In this document: positions 7,467 to 12,913 of the stretch, in pieces
Numbering within the stretch: position 1 is the first letter of the stretch
Layout: each line of letters begins with the position of its first letter
NCBI GenBank assembly: GCA_013154205.1
Contig: JAADCY010000142.1
Coordinates: 1 to 12,913 of the forward strand
Length of the DNA stretch: 12,913 nucleotides
Direction of reading: 5' to 3'
DNA from: Thermoproteota archaeon
GTDB lineage: Archaea > Thermoproteota > Thermoprotei_A > Sulfolobales > Desulfurococcaceae
The notes under the pieces: model-generated
Databases searched by the model: none
Told to the model about the DNA's origin: nothing
What the model saw: only the letters and a program-made list of their open reading frames with translations
Made by a program: the position numbers and the translations under genes

Positions 7467-8147
7467 TTGAAAATCTATGGTCATAGGGCTAATACTGCGC
7501 GTATAATAAGGTATTATCTTAGAACAGGTATCAAGGCCTTTGAGGTGGATTTGACGCTTGATGAGGGGAAGGATAAAATTGTTCTTAGACATGGGCCCAG
7601 CCCTATAAGAAGACCTAGTATTCCGGGACGTATCATGGCTTGGATAGACTATCATTTCTTCTACCGAGATCCTCTATTGAAGAAGATTAGCTTTGAAGAA
7701 ATACTTGAATTAGCTGTAAGGAAGGGTATTGATCTCTTGCTTGACATAAAGGATTTAAGGACGGCGGAGAAGCTCGTAGAAGTCTTGTCGACCATAAATA
7801 CTCGGGGTATAGAGCTTGCCTTATCCTCTGAGGATCATAGAGCTATTAAATACGTTTCCAACAAAATGGATAAAGGAATATTTCTCGTTAGTCTGAGTGT
7901 TAGACCTGTAGATGTTCCGAGTATAGTTTCAGCGGCATCTGCAAATGGTATATCTATAAAATACACTTTGTTGACACGGGATCTAATCAGAGAACTCAAG
8001 GATAAAGGATATATTGTGTATGCTTGGACTGTCAATGATGTTAAAGGCCTATATAAGATGATTGAATTAGGTGTTGATGCGGTTATAAGTGATTGTCCAG
8101 ATAAACTAGTAAAAGCATTGCAAAATATCATTAGAGATCATATGTAG
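7467..8147 (+). CDS. glycerophosphodiester phosphodiesterase family protein
   Basis: TIM-barrel phosphodiesterase that by family hydrolyses glycerophosphodiesters to an alcohol and glycerol phosphate; in archaea the natural substrate may be ether-lipid head groups or glycerol 1-phosphate diesters (inference). Of 226 residues, H6-R7 (IYGHR), E26 and D28 (FEVDLTLD), H42 (VLRHG) and AWTVND near the C-terminus match the active-site pattern. The usual PENT segment after HR is reduced to ANTARI, and the LEIK motif reads LDIK (D93, K95). No signal peptide is seen, so it is probably cytoplasmic. TTG 7467 is chosen because GGTGAT (7455-7460) is upstream and MKIYGHR is a normal family beginning; a longer frame from TTG 7428 lacks such a site. 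The gene converges on L40e with 2 nt between stops. Confidence 0.87.
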   Translation: MKIYGHRANTARIIRYYLRTGIKAFEVDLTLDEGKDKIVLRHGPSPIRRPSIPGRIMAWIDYHFFYRDPLLKKISFEEILELAVRKGIDLLLDIKDLRTAEKLVEVLSTINTRGIELALSSEDHRAIKYVSNKMDKGIFLVSLSVRPVDVPSIVSAASANGISIKYTLLTRDLIRELKDKGYIVYAWTVNDVKGLYKMIELGVDAVISDCPDKLVKALQNIIRDHM

Positions 8148-8149
8148 TG

Positions 8150-8311
8150 TTACTTGACCTTGAAGCTTCTCTTTGGTCTTAAATTCTTGCTTTTACATCT
8201 CCTACACTTAGTAGCGTTTGGCGGGTTGATGGCACCACATTTTCTGCATATCTTTTTGTTCATTATCCTGTTATATATGATCCTTAGCTTAACGGGATCA
8301 GTTATTGGCAT
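8150..8311 (-). CDS. rpl40e: 50S ribosomal protein L40e
   Basis: A 53-residue basic zinc-binding protein of the large ribosomal subunit. I translated it directly because it is too short for usual open-frame cutoffs. It starts MPITDPVKLRIIYNRIMNKK, then ICRKCGAINPPNATKCRRCK with four zinc cysteines (C22, C25, C36, C39), and ends RPKRSFKVK. This is the standalone archaeal form, without the ubiquitin fusion found in eukaryotes. ATG 8311 follows GGTG with an 8-nt spacer. The + strand frame at 8154-8342 is its hydrophobic shadow. Confidence 0.95.
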   Translation of the reverse strand: MPITDPVKLRIIYNRIMNKKICRKCGAINPPNATKCRRCKSKNLRPKRSFKVK

Positions 8312-8366
8312 TGCTCCCACACCATTTCAGCAAGCCTTCTAACCTAGAACAATGGAGAATAACGCC

Positions 8367-8379
8367 TAAATAAATATGT
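8367..8379 (-). promoter_or_regulatory. TATA box for the L40e gene
   Basis: CATATTTATTTAG on the - strand would start transcription near 8345, giving a leader of about 30 nt that holds the GGTGTGGGAG ribosome-binding site before ATG 8311. Confidence 0.5.
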
Positions 8380-8393
8380 TTTCTTCAGAAGCA

Positions 8394-8410
8394 GGGAAAA
8401 CCAATATAAG
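8394..8410 (+). promoter_or_regulatory. BRE/TATA promoter for the tRNA-His transcript
   Basis: An A-rich BRE-like stretch (GGAAAACC) is followed by AATATAAG (8403-8410). Initiation about 25 nt downstream falls near 8430, exactly where base composition changes from AT-rich to GC-rich. The predicted transcript therefore carries about 80 nt of leader before tRNA-His. Back to back with the L40e promoter. Confidence 0.5.
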
Positions 8411-8430
8411 ACACGTACATGCTAGATATC

Positions 8431-8508
8431 GAACTGGAAGGGCCCGGACTAAGAGCGTATGCGATGAAGAACCTAGGCCACGAAGACCCGGCGCTCAAAC
8501 CCTAAAGT
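8431..8508 (+). other. GC-rich leader of tRNA-His: degenerate tRNA-His copy or unknown small RNA
   Basis: No protein frame is credible here, but GC content is as high as in the neighbouring tRNA. Short blocks recur in the same order as in the tRNA-His gene: GGCCCGG (8441-8447 vs 8509-8515), TAAGAGCG (8450-8457 vs TTAGAGCG 8530-8537), CGATGAAG (8462-8469 vs intron 8553-8560), ACCCGG (8486-8491 vs 8576-8581) and TCAAACCC (8495-8502 vs TCAAATCCC 8593-8601). The segment is about 30 nt shorter than the matching tRNA stretch and cannot fold as a tRNA. GAGCG (8453-8457) can pair with CGCTC (8492-8496). Either a decayed tandem duplicate or a structured RNA processed from the tRNA precursor. Confidence 0.4.
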
Positions 8509-8509
8509 G

Positions 8510-8611
8510 GCCCGGGTAGCTCAGCCTGGTTAGAGCGCCGGGCTGTGGCCTCCGATGAAGGACGAGGGGGCAGATACCCGGAGGTCCCGGGTTCAAATCC
8601 CGGCCCGGGCC
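8510..8611 (+). tRNA. tRNA-His (anticodon GTG) with a 27-nt intron
   Basis: Acceptor GCCCGGG/CCCGGGC, D arm GCTC/GAGC, anticodon stem CCGGG (8538-8542)/CCCGG (8577-8581), T arm CCGGG-TTCAAAT-CCCGG. The spliced loop is CTGTGGA with anticodon GTG at 8545-8547. Discriminator C (8611) and an encoded G at -1 (8509) are the identity features of tRNA-His. CCA is not encoded. The intron lies between positions 37 and 38. Confidence 0.95.
8549..8575 (+). other. tRNA-His intron (canonical 37/38 position)
   Basis: The intron fits a bulge-helix-bulge substrate for the archaeal splicing endonuclease. A central 4-bp helix CTGT (8543-8546)/GCAG (8570-8573) has one G-U pair; the 3-nt bulges are GGC (cut after 8548) and ATA (cut after 8575); an inner helix CTCC (8550-8553)/GGGG (8566-8569) has one G-U pair. 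Drawn by hand. Confidence 0.85.
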
Positions 8612-8702
8612 CTTACCTTTAATTCATCTTGCATTGTTAATTGTAGTCTATTTCTCATAATCGAAATGCTGGCTAGATCCATATAGGCAGATGTATAACA
8701 GC

Positions 8703-8722
8703 TTTATATGTTCAAAACATAT
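8703..8722 (+). promoter_or_regulatory. TATA box overlapped by a 7-bp palindrome (candidate operator)
   Basis: TTTATAT (8703-8709) is a good TATA box with a predicted start near 8731, 30 nt before the MFS ATG. The perfect inverted repeat ATATGTT-CAA-AACATAT (8706-8722) covers most of the box, so a dimeric repressor bound there would block TBP. The rest of 8612-8760 holds no gene that I can see. Confidence 0.5.
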
Positions 8723-8760
8723 CTAATGAACGATAACAAGCACTTGGAGGAAATCCCTCT

Positions 8761-10095
8761 ATGGATTTGCGGCAAAAGTTTTCTCTTCTCTTATTAATAC
8801 TCATCGCTGCTTTCTTCATGGCTGACCAGAACTTGTTGCCGCCGAACTATCAGATCATTATGAAGGAGTTCCATGTAAGTGAGCCGAAGATAGGTCTGGT
8901 TTCTTCAGCATTTGTAGCTACTAGTTCCGTAATTACTATAGTTTGGGGTCTTCTTAGCGATATAGTTTCACGTAAAAAACTATTGTTGATAGGTGTTCTG
9001 GCTGGAGAACTACCATGTTTTTTAACGTCATTTGTTCAAAACTACTGGCAATTACTGGCATTGAGAATCCTTACTGGTATAGGCATAGGTTCAATCATAC
9101 CAGTAGCGTATACTCTAATTTCTGATCTATTTGAGGAAGAAAAACGTGGAAAAGGATACGGTTTAATCGCGACATCATTCGGTTTTGGTACATTATTTGG
9201 AATGGTATTGGCGGGTTTAATTCCAAGCTGGAGACTTCCTTTTATCATAGTATCTCTACCTAATTTTGTCCTGGCTCCTTTGTTTTACATCGTGTTTAAA
9301 GAGCCCATAAGGGGTAGTGGGGATAAAGTAGTTAGAGAAGCATATGAAAAAGGAATAATATATAATTACAGGCTTAGTATCGATGCTATCAAGAAGAGCT
9401 TCAAAACTATTACAAACATATTTATTTTCGCCCAAGGTGCCGTAGGTACAATGCCTTGGGGTGTTCTTCTTTACTGGCTAGTATCCTTCTTTATTGTCGT
9501 TAGAGGAATGACGAAAGAGACTGCAACAATGATCCTATTATTGATAGGAATAGCTACCGTTCTAGGTAATTTGTTTGGTGGAATATTAGGTGATATATTC
9601 GATAAGAAGTTGAGAGGAGGAAGAGCCTTATTATCAGGTGTAGCAATTTTCGCAGGTATATTCGTTGCTCTCTACATATTAATATATCCATTTCCATCCT
9701 CGCCATCGATTCTAACATGGATATTCATAGCTCTCTATAGCCTATTGTTAGTGCAAATCATAAGCTATGCGGGGCCAAACGTTACAACGATAATATCTCA
9801 TGTAAATCTGCCTGAGGATAGAGGCACGGTTTTCGGAGTATATAATATCTTAAACAGTATTGGCAGTGCTATAGGCCCATTTTTCGGCGGATTATTAATA
9901 TCGTTATTAATGGGATTAGGCTATAGTAGACCCGCGGCTTATCAATATGCTTTAATGATCGCAGTATTGTTCTGGATACCGTGTTCCCTCATATGGATCT
10001 GGATCTACCGTACTTATCCGAAAGATAGAGAAAGAATACAATCAATTCTTCGATCACGCCTTATGTCAAGATCCGATGATAAATCTGGTAATTAA
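8761..10095 (+). CDS. major facilitator superfamily transporter
   Basis: Secondary transporter of 444 residues with the usual 12 predicted helices in two halves. MFS motif A is clear in the loop after helix 2 (GLLSDIVSRKK, about 63-73), with a second copy in the C-terminal half (GGILGDIFDKKLRGGR, about 273-288). R102 within LRILTGIGIGS fits motif B in helix 4. The central loop (about 180-215) is charged. The substrate cannot be assigned; no metabolic partner gene is adjacent. ATG 8761 follows GGAGG (8746-8750), which can form a small GAGG/CCTC hairpin with bases just before the start. Transcription looks single-gene, with a candidate operator over its TATA box. Confidence 0.92.
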   Translation: MDLRQKFSLLLLILIAAFFMADQNLLPPNYQIIMKEFHVSEPKIGLVSSAFVATSSVITIVWGLLSDIVSRKKLLLIGVLAGELPCFLTSFVQNYWQLLALRILTGIGIGSIIPVAYTLISDLFEEEKRGKGYGLIATSFGFGTLFGMVLAGLIPSWRLPFIIVSLPNFVLAPLFYIVFKEPIRGSGDKVVREAYEKGIIYNYRLSIDAIKKSFKTITNIFIFAQGAVGTMPWGVLLYWLVSFFIVVRGMTKETATMILLLIGIATVLGNLFGGILGDIFDKKLRGGRALLSGVAIFAGIFVALYILIYPFPSSPSILTWIFIALYSLLLVQIISYAGPNVTTIISHVNLPEDRGTVFGVYNILNSIGSAIGPFFGGLLISLLMGLGYSRPAAYQYALMIAVLFWIPCSLIWIWIYRTYPKDRERIQSILRSRLMSRSDDKSGN

Positions 10096-10111
10096 AACAA
10101 ATAGATTAGAA

Positions 10112-10137
10112 CTTATAAAATCTATGCACGAATCGTG
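10112..10137 (+). promoter_or_regulatory. TATA box followed by palindrome CACGA-A-TCGTG
   Basis: CTTATAAAAT (10112-10121) is a strong TATA match with a start expected near 10140. Between them lies the perfect 11-bp palindrome at 10127-10137, where a bound regulator could block initiation. This would leave a leader of about 100 nt before the next gene. A second TATA-like site, GATAAATAA (10196-10204), lies closer to the gene, so the promoter actually used is uncertain. Apart from these, 10096-10243 holds no gene that I can see. Confidence 0.4.
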
Positions 10138-10243
10138 AACACCTGTTGTAAATTATCTTTATTTAACATATAACTATAACATACTACGTACCAGTGATAA
10201 ATAATTCAGATTAGTAAAATAAACTAGAACAATGGTGTCTGCT

Positions 10244-11065
10244 ATGAAGGCTTCAAGCAAGGGATTAGTTATAGTAATAGTTATTGGAGCATTCGTTGCA
10301 TTATTCCCAGTAATAGCTGGCGTTATCGATAATATGATGTATGAGTCGAGTCAAGCCTCTGTAATAACTACAACATCATTACCAGCAGGCGTTAAGATAC
10401 TTGTCCCTCAGCTTGTCTCTCAGCAAGGGGCAGATAGACTGGTTGTTGAGCCTGGAAAAGCTATCGTACCAGCTGGGGAGACTATTGATGTGAAAATATA
10501 TGTGTACTTCAAACACACGCAGCCCTGTCCATACTCTGATTGGCACGTAGAATACAGTGTATCTGGTGGAATAGAGGTCGTCAGCGATGATGGCGGTAAA
10601 CTAGTTGATCCGAAAACCTATGAGAGAACACTTGTGATTAAAGTCAATTCACCCGGCACTCTTACGGTGACATACTATTATGGCTCAGGGTGTCCCGAGG
10701 GAACAATGGAGAGAGTGGTGGCGGAATTCTACACATCCGAAGAACAAGCTGGCAATTCAACACTGACATCAACAACTACACCTACACAGACAACGAGTGA
10801 AGAAGAAACATATACAAATATCACTGGAAAAGTAGTTTCGATCAACACTGAAGCACGCTATATCGTTGTTGGCAACAAATCCGTTTATGTAAGAGGTACA
10901 TGGCTAGATATCACTAGCAATAAAACCCTTACTGATTCGGAGGTTGTTAATCTTATAAAGCCAGGAGATACTGTGGTTGTAGTCTGTAAAGTCACGGGTT
11001 CAGGAAGGCTCATGGCTGAGAAAATCATTGTCAATGGGACTCTTGTCCTAGAAAGAACCGAGTAA
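10244..11065 (+). CDS. membrane-anchored extracytoplasmic protein, two beta-rich domains, function unknown
   Basis: Not a family I recognise. From the preferred start it has 273 residues: an N-terminal hydrophobic segment (about 6-28, signal anchor or signal peptide); a beta-rich domain (about 40-165) with C95 and C150, which could form a disulfide; a Ser/Thr-rich linker (about 171-188); and a C-terminal OB-like domain (about 190-268) of the form ITGKVVSI...YIVVGNKSVYV...IKPGDTVVVVCKVTGSGRLMAEKI. Sequons at N171, N192, N211, N226 and N264 suggest surface N-glycosylation. ATG 10244 has GGTG (10234-10237) 6 nt upstream; ATG 10232 overlaps that site and has none of its own. It is followed after 17 nt by a DUF4405-like membrane gene, probably in one operon. 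Confidence 0.75.
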   Translation: MKASSKGLVIVIVIGAFVALFPVIAGVIDNMMYESSQASVITTTSLPAGVKILVPQLVSQQGADRLVVEPGKAIVPAGETIDVKIYVYFKHTQPCPYSDWHVEYSVSGGIEVVSDDGGKLVDPKTYERTLVIKVNSPGTLTVTYYYGSGCPEGTMERVVAEFYTSEEQAGNSTLTSTTTPTQTTSEEETYTNITGKVVSINTEARYIVVGNKSVYVRGTWLDITSNKTLTDSEVVNLIKPGDTVVVVCKVTGSGRLMAEKIIVNGTLVLERTE

Positions 11066-11082
11066 AAAGGAGGTGTACATTA

Positions 11083-11331
11083 ATGAATATCTACACAGTT
11101 AGAAGAATAGTCTCAATATGTCTTCTGATATCAGCAATACTTGTCTTCATATCAGGCATAATACTGTATCTAAGAACAACACACGTATTATATAGGGCTG
11201 TAGTATGGATACCTGGATGGGCTATCGATAATATACATGTATATGCTGGATTCGTTGTATCTGGGCTAGCGATAATTCATGTATATCTGAACTGGAATGC
11301 ATTAAAGAGTTATTTTAAGCGTAAGAAATGA
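11083..11331 (+). CDS. two-helix DUF4405-like membrane protein with paired histidines
   Basis: An 82-residue protein with two hydrophobic segments (about 9-30 and 48-69) and a basic tail (KSYFKRKK) that should be cytoplasmic. The second helix carries H52 and H66 in NIHVYAGFVVSGLAIIHVYLNW, the H-x(13)-H...NW pattern of DUF4405-type proteins, which resemble halves of b-type cytochrome membrane subunits. Heme binding is thus possible but unproven; H34 lies in the outer loop. The start is well fixed by AGGAGGTG, 7 nt before ATG 11083. Its position 17 nt after the extracytoplasmic protein gene suggests that the two act together at the membrane. Confidence 0.7.
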   Translation: MNIYTVRRIVSICLLISAILVFISGIILYLRTTHVLYRAVVWIPGWAIDNIHVYAGFVVSGLAIIHVYLNWNALKSYFKRKK

Positions 11332-11372
11332 TGTTTTTAGTATCCATAATTAATTTTTAATTAGACTTTTTC
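11332..11372 (+). terminator. T-rich terminator region with a 7-bp dyad
   Basis: Three T5 tracts (11334-11338, 11354-11358, 11367-11371) follow the DUF4405-like stop, the usual form of archaeal termination. TAATTAA-TTT-TTAATTA (11347-11363) is a perfect dyad that could instead bind a regulator of the next gene. Confidence 0.5.
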
Positions 11373-11444
11373 CATCTACTAGTTTCTCGATGATTGGACC
11401 ATAGAGATATAATCATTAACTATGCATTGTTCAAGGAGATTAGT

Positions 11445-12752
11445 ATGCTTACCATCTATAACGGCGTTATAATAGGACTACTAATACTAATGGTTGTACT
11501 CGTTGCATCTAACAAGGTTTCACGATGGATTATAGGAGTGATTTTACTAGTAGTTCTTCTACTAACGGGTACAACTACAATAAACGATGTTGTTGAATTC
11601 GTAGACTGGGATGTATTAGGACTTATACTTGGAATGGGTATTTTTACAGTACTTCTCGAAGAATCCGGTTTAATGGAGCTAACTGCGAGGTTTATAAGAA
11701 CTCGAATAGGCTCTCCTGAAACAATTGTTTTCTGGATCATATTATTGGCAGGACTTGTCAGTATTATATTGGAGAACGTTACTGTGGTGCTTCTTTTCGC
11801 GCCTATAGCTTATAGGCTGAGCAAGAAGTTAGGAATAAACCCTGTCCCGGTAATAATAGGGATAGCTCTTTCATCTAATATGGCTGGTTCCGCGACCATG
11901 ATTGGTGATCCTCCTGCAATAATAACGGCAGGTTATTTCAATCTTGCATTTATGGATTTCATATGGTATCATGGTAGGCCATCAATGTTTTTCCTAACAC
12001 TAATACCGATGATAGTATCTTGCTATGTGTACTCGAAAATTACTAGTAAACAAGAGAAATACTATGATAAGCCGTCAGAGATCATACGTGAGAATATATG
12101 GCATGGGCTCGATAAGCTATTTATTTACGAAGCAATACTTTTTCTTTCAATCAAGATAACATTACTGAGTATAAGGCATTTAATACACATTCCACTTACA
12201 CTGGCAGCCCTTGTGGGAGTGGGTGGCTTATCTCTAACACGTATCATTGGGCATCATGACATAGAATCTGTGAAAAAAGCCTTTAGAAAAGGCGTTGATC
12301 TCGACATAATCATATTCTTAATAGGAGTATTTGTTTTATCGGGCGCGTTTGCAAAACATGGTCTGGCAGCGGCTGTTGCAGAGTCTATACTCTCTATATC
12401 ATCGGATAATCTCTTCATAGTCACTAGCTTATTGATATGGCTTTCCGTTGCCATATCAGCTGTCATGGATAATACACCATATGTTGTAACAATGCTCCCT
12501 ATAGTCAAGTATATAGCTCTAGGCCTACATGTTGATCCTGTCGTCGTCGCATGGGCATTACTTGTCGGTGCAACCCTCGGTGGAAGTATCACATATATCG
12601 GGGCTTCAGCCAATCTCGTAGCAGTTAAGATACTTGAGAAGAAAGGATACAGAGTAACGTTCGGGGAATTCATTAAACGTAGTCTCCCATTTAATCTTGT
12701 AAATGTATTGCTGGGATGGTTTCTGTATACCTTGTTTTGGATAATTTACTAG
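11445..12752 (+). CDS. ArsB/NhaD-superfamily ion transporter
   Basis: Polytopic permease of 435 residues from the preferred start, with about 11-12 hydrophobic segments in two inverted halves. Repeat motifs mark the superfamily: LENVTVVLLFAP (from 109) with SNMAGSATMIGDPP (144-157) in the first half, and MDNTPYVVTMLP (from 341) with GATLGGSITYIGASAN (375-390) in the second. These re-entrant loops form the ion and substrate site in ArsB, NhaD and CitT/SLC13 relatives. Substrate (Na+/H+, arsenite or dicarboxylate) cannot be decided; no arsenic genes adjoin it. GGAGAT (11435-11440) supports ATG 11445; the longer frame from TTG 11394 adds 17 residues with no clear ribosome-binding site. It is separated from the upstream pair by a T-rich terminator. 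Confidence 0.88.
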   Translation: MLTIYNGVIIGLLILMVVLVASNKVSRWIIGVILLVVLLLTGTTTINDVVEFVDWDVLGLILGMGIFTVLLEESGLMELTARFIRTRIGSPETIVFWIILLAGLVSIILENVTVVLLFAPIAYRLSKKLGINPVPVIIGIALSSNMAGSATMIGDPPAIITAGYFNLAFMDFIWYHGRPSMFFLTLIPMIVSCYVYSKITSKQEKYYDKPSEIIRENIWHGLDKLFIYEAILFLSIKITLLSIRHLIHIPLTLAALVGVGGLSLTRIIGHHDIESVKKAFRKGVDLDIIIFLIGVFVLSGAFAKHGLAAAVAESILSISSDNLFIVTSLLIWLSVAISAVMDNTPYVVTMLPIVKYIALGLHVDPVVVAWALLVGATLGGSITYIGASANLVAVKILEKKGYRVTFGEFIKRSLPFNLVNVLLGWFLYTLFWIIY

Positions 12753-12826
12753 AGAATAGAAATCAATAGGGTAATCCTATATAAAATAACAAGGCGCTAA
12801 TCAAGCTTATAATCATAAAGAGATGG

Positions 12827-12913
12827 AGCCGGGGGCGGGATTCGAACCCGCGGTAAAGCGGGTATCTGTGACCCCCTATACCGGGTCGCGCCCTGCAGCC
12901 CGCCGCCTTAGGC
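12827..12913 (-). tRNA. tRNA-Cys (anticodon GCA), 5' end beyond window, with intron
   Basis: Read on the - strand: the end of the D arm (CCTAAGGC), anticodon stem GCGGG (12903-12899)/CCCGC (12862-12858), spliced loop CTGCAGA with anticodon GCA (12896-12894), T arm GCGGG-TTCGAAT-CCCGC, acceptor 3' strand CCCCGGC (12834-12828) and discriminator T (12827), as expected for Cys. CCA is not encoded. The acceptor 5' strand, predicted GCCGGGG, lies outside the window. The gap 12753-12826 before it shows no gene. Confidence 0.9.
12864..12892 (-). other. tRNA-Cys intron (37/38 position, relaxed splice motif)
   Basis: The 29-nt insertion lies between G37 (12893) and A38 (12863). It has an internal helix GACCC/GGGTC. 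The central helix CTGC/ACAG has three pairs plus a C-A mismatch, and the 5' bulge is larger than three bases, so the bulge-helix-bulge is relaxed compared with tRNA-His. Confidence 0.75.

Noticed and set aside
7835..8131. 98-codon open frame on the - strand
   Set aside because: Antisense shadow of the phosphodiesterase C-terminal half, whose AWTVND motif is conserved in the other direction.
8154..8342. Hydrophobic open frame on the + strand
   Set aside because: It is the antisense shadow of the L40e gene, whose four-cysteine zinc motif and start signal are clear on the - strand.
8461..8508. C/D-box guide RNA, suggested by GCGATGA at 8461-8467
   Set aside because: The C box deviates from RTGATGA and no CTGA D box follows at a suitable distance, so a C/D sRNA is not supported; the match to the tRNA-His intron explains the motif better.
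8549..8575. Guide RNA within the tRNA-His intron, suggested by CGATGA
   Set aside because: At 27 nt the intron is too short for a box C/D RNA and lacks a D box.
11347..11363. Hairpin terminator of bacterial type
   Set aside because: The dyad is entirely A/T and weak; archaeal termination depends on the T tracts themselves, so only the T-rich region was annotated.
12254..12673. 139-codon open frame on the - strand
   Set aside because: It lies wholly inside the ArsB/NhaD-type transporter, has low-complexity Ser/Thr/Ala composition, and shows no domain or ribosome-binding site.

Overview
This window reads as chromosomal DNA of a hyperthermophilic crenarchaeon, most likely Desulfurococcales (Staphylothermus-like). 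The case rests on four things seen here: the PCNA-PriS-GINS gene order; archaeal informational genes (aIF2-alpha, Nop10, L40e); tRNA genes without encoded CCA, two of them interrupted after position 37; and GGTG-type Shine-Dalgarno sites 5-9 nt before starts, in AT-rich DNA with GC-rich RNA genes. The genus is inference; no database was consulted.

Layout. 33-2369 (+): replication operon of a PCNA subunit, primase small subunit PriS and a GINS15/51-type subunit, with overlapping ends. 2380-2766 (-): small three-helix membrane protein of unknown function, divergent from 2908-4950 (+), an STT3/AglB-family membrane protein whose WWDYG signature is altered. 5010-6010 (+): aIF2-alpha and Nop10 with a 4-nt overlap. 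6007-7110 (-): threonine synthase-like PLP enzyme, converging on nop10. 7242-7316 (-): tRNA-Asp(GTC). 7467-8147 (+): compact glycerophosphodiester phosphodiesterase, converging on the very small L40e gene at 8150-8311 (-). 8431-8611 (+): GC-rich leader followed by intron-containing tRNA-His(GTG). 8761-10095 (+): MFS transporter behind a palindrome that overlaps its TATA box. 10244-11331 (+): two-gene unit of an anchored extracytoplasmic protein and a two-helix DUF4405-like protein with paired histidines. 11445-12752 (+): ArsB/NhaD-superfamily transporter. 12827-12913 (-): 3' part of an intron-containing tRNA-Cys(GCA), cut by the window edge.

How it fits together. Most of the window is core information processing (replication clamp, primase and CMG component; translation initiation; rRNA pseudouridylation; ribosomal protein; three tRNAs) interspersed with membrane functions. 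No mobile element, CRISPR array or phage gene was seen. The least ordinary parts are: the STT3 homolog lacking the acceptor-binding Asp of WWDYG; the tRNA-His leader, which holds co-linear fragments of the tRNA-His gene and can pair with the tRNA 3' end; the secreted-protein/DUF4405 pair; and two palindromes placed at promoters.

Several start codons were moved inward from the longest open frame because a GGTG or GGAG ribosome-binding site points to an internal start; this is stated in each entry.
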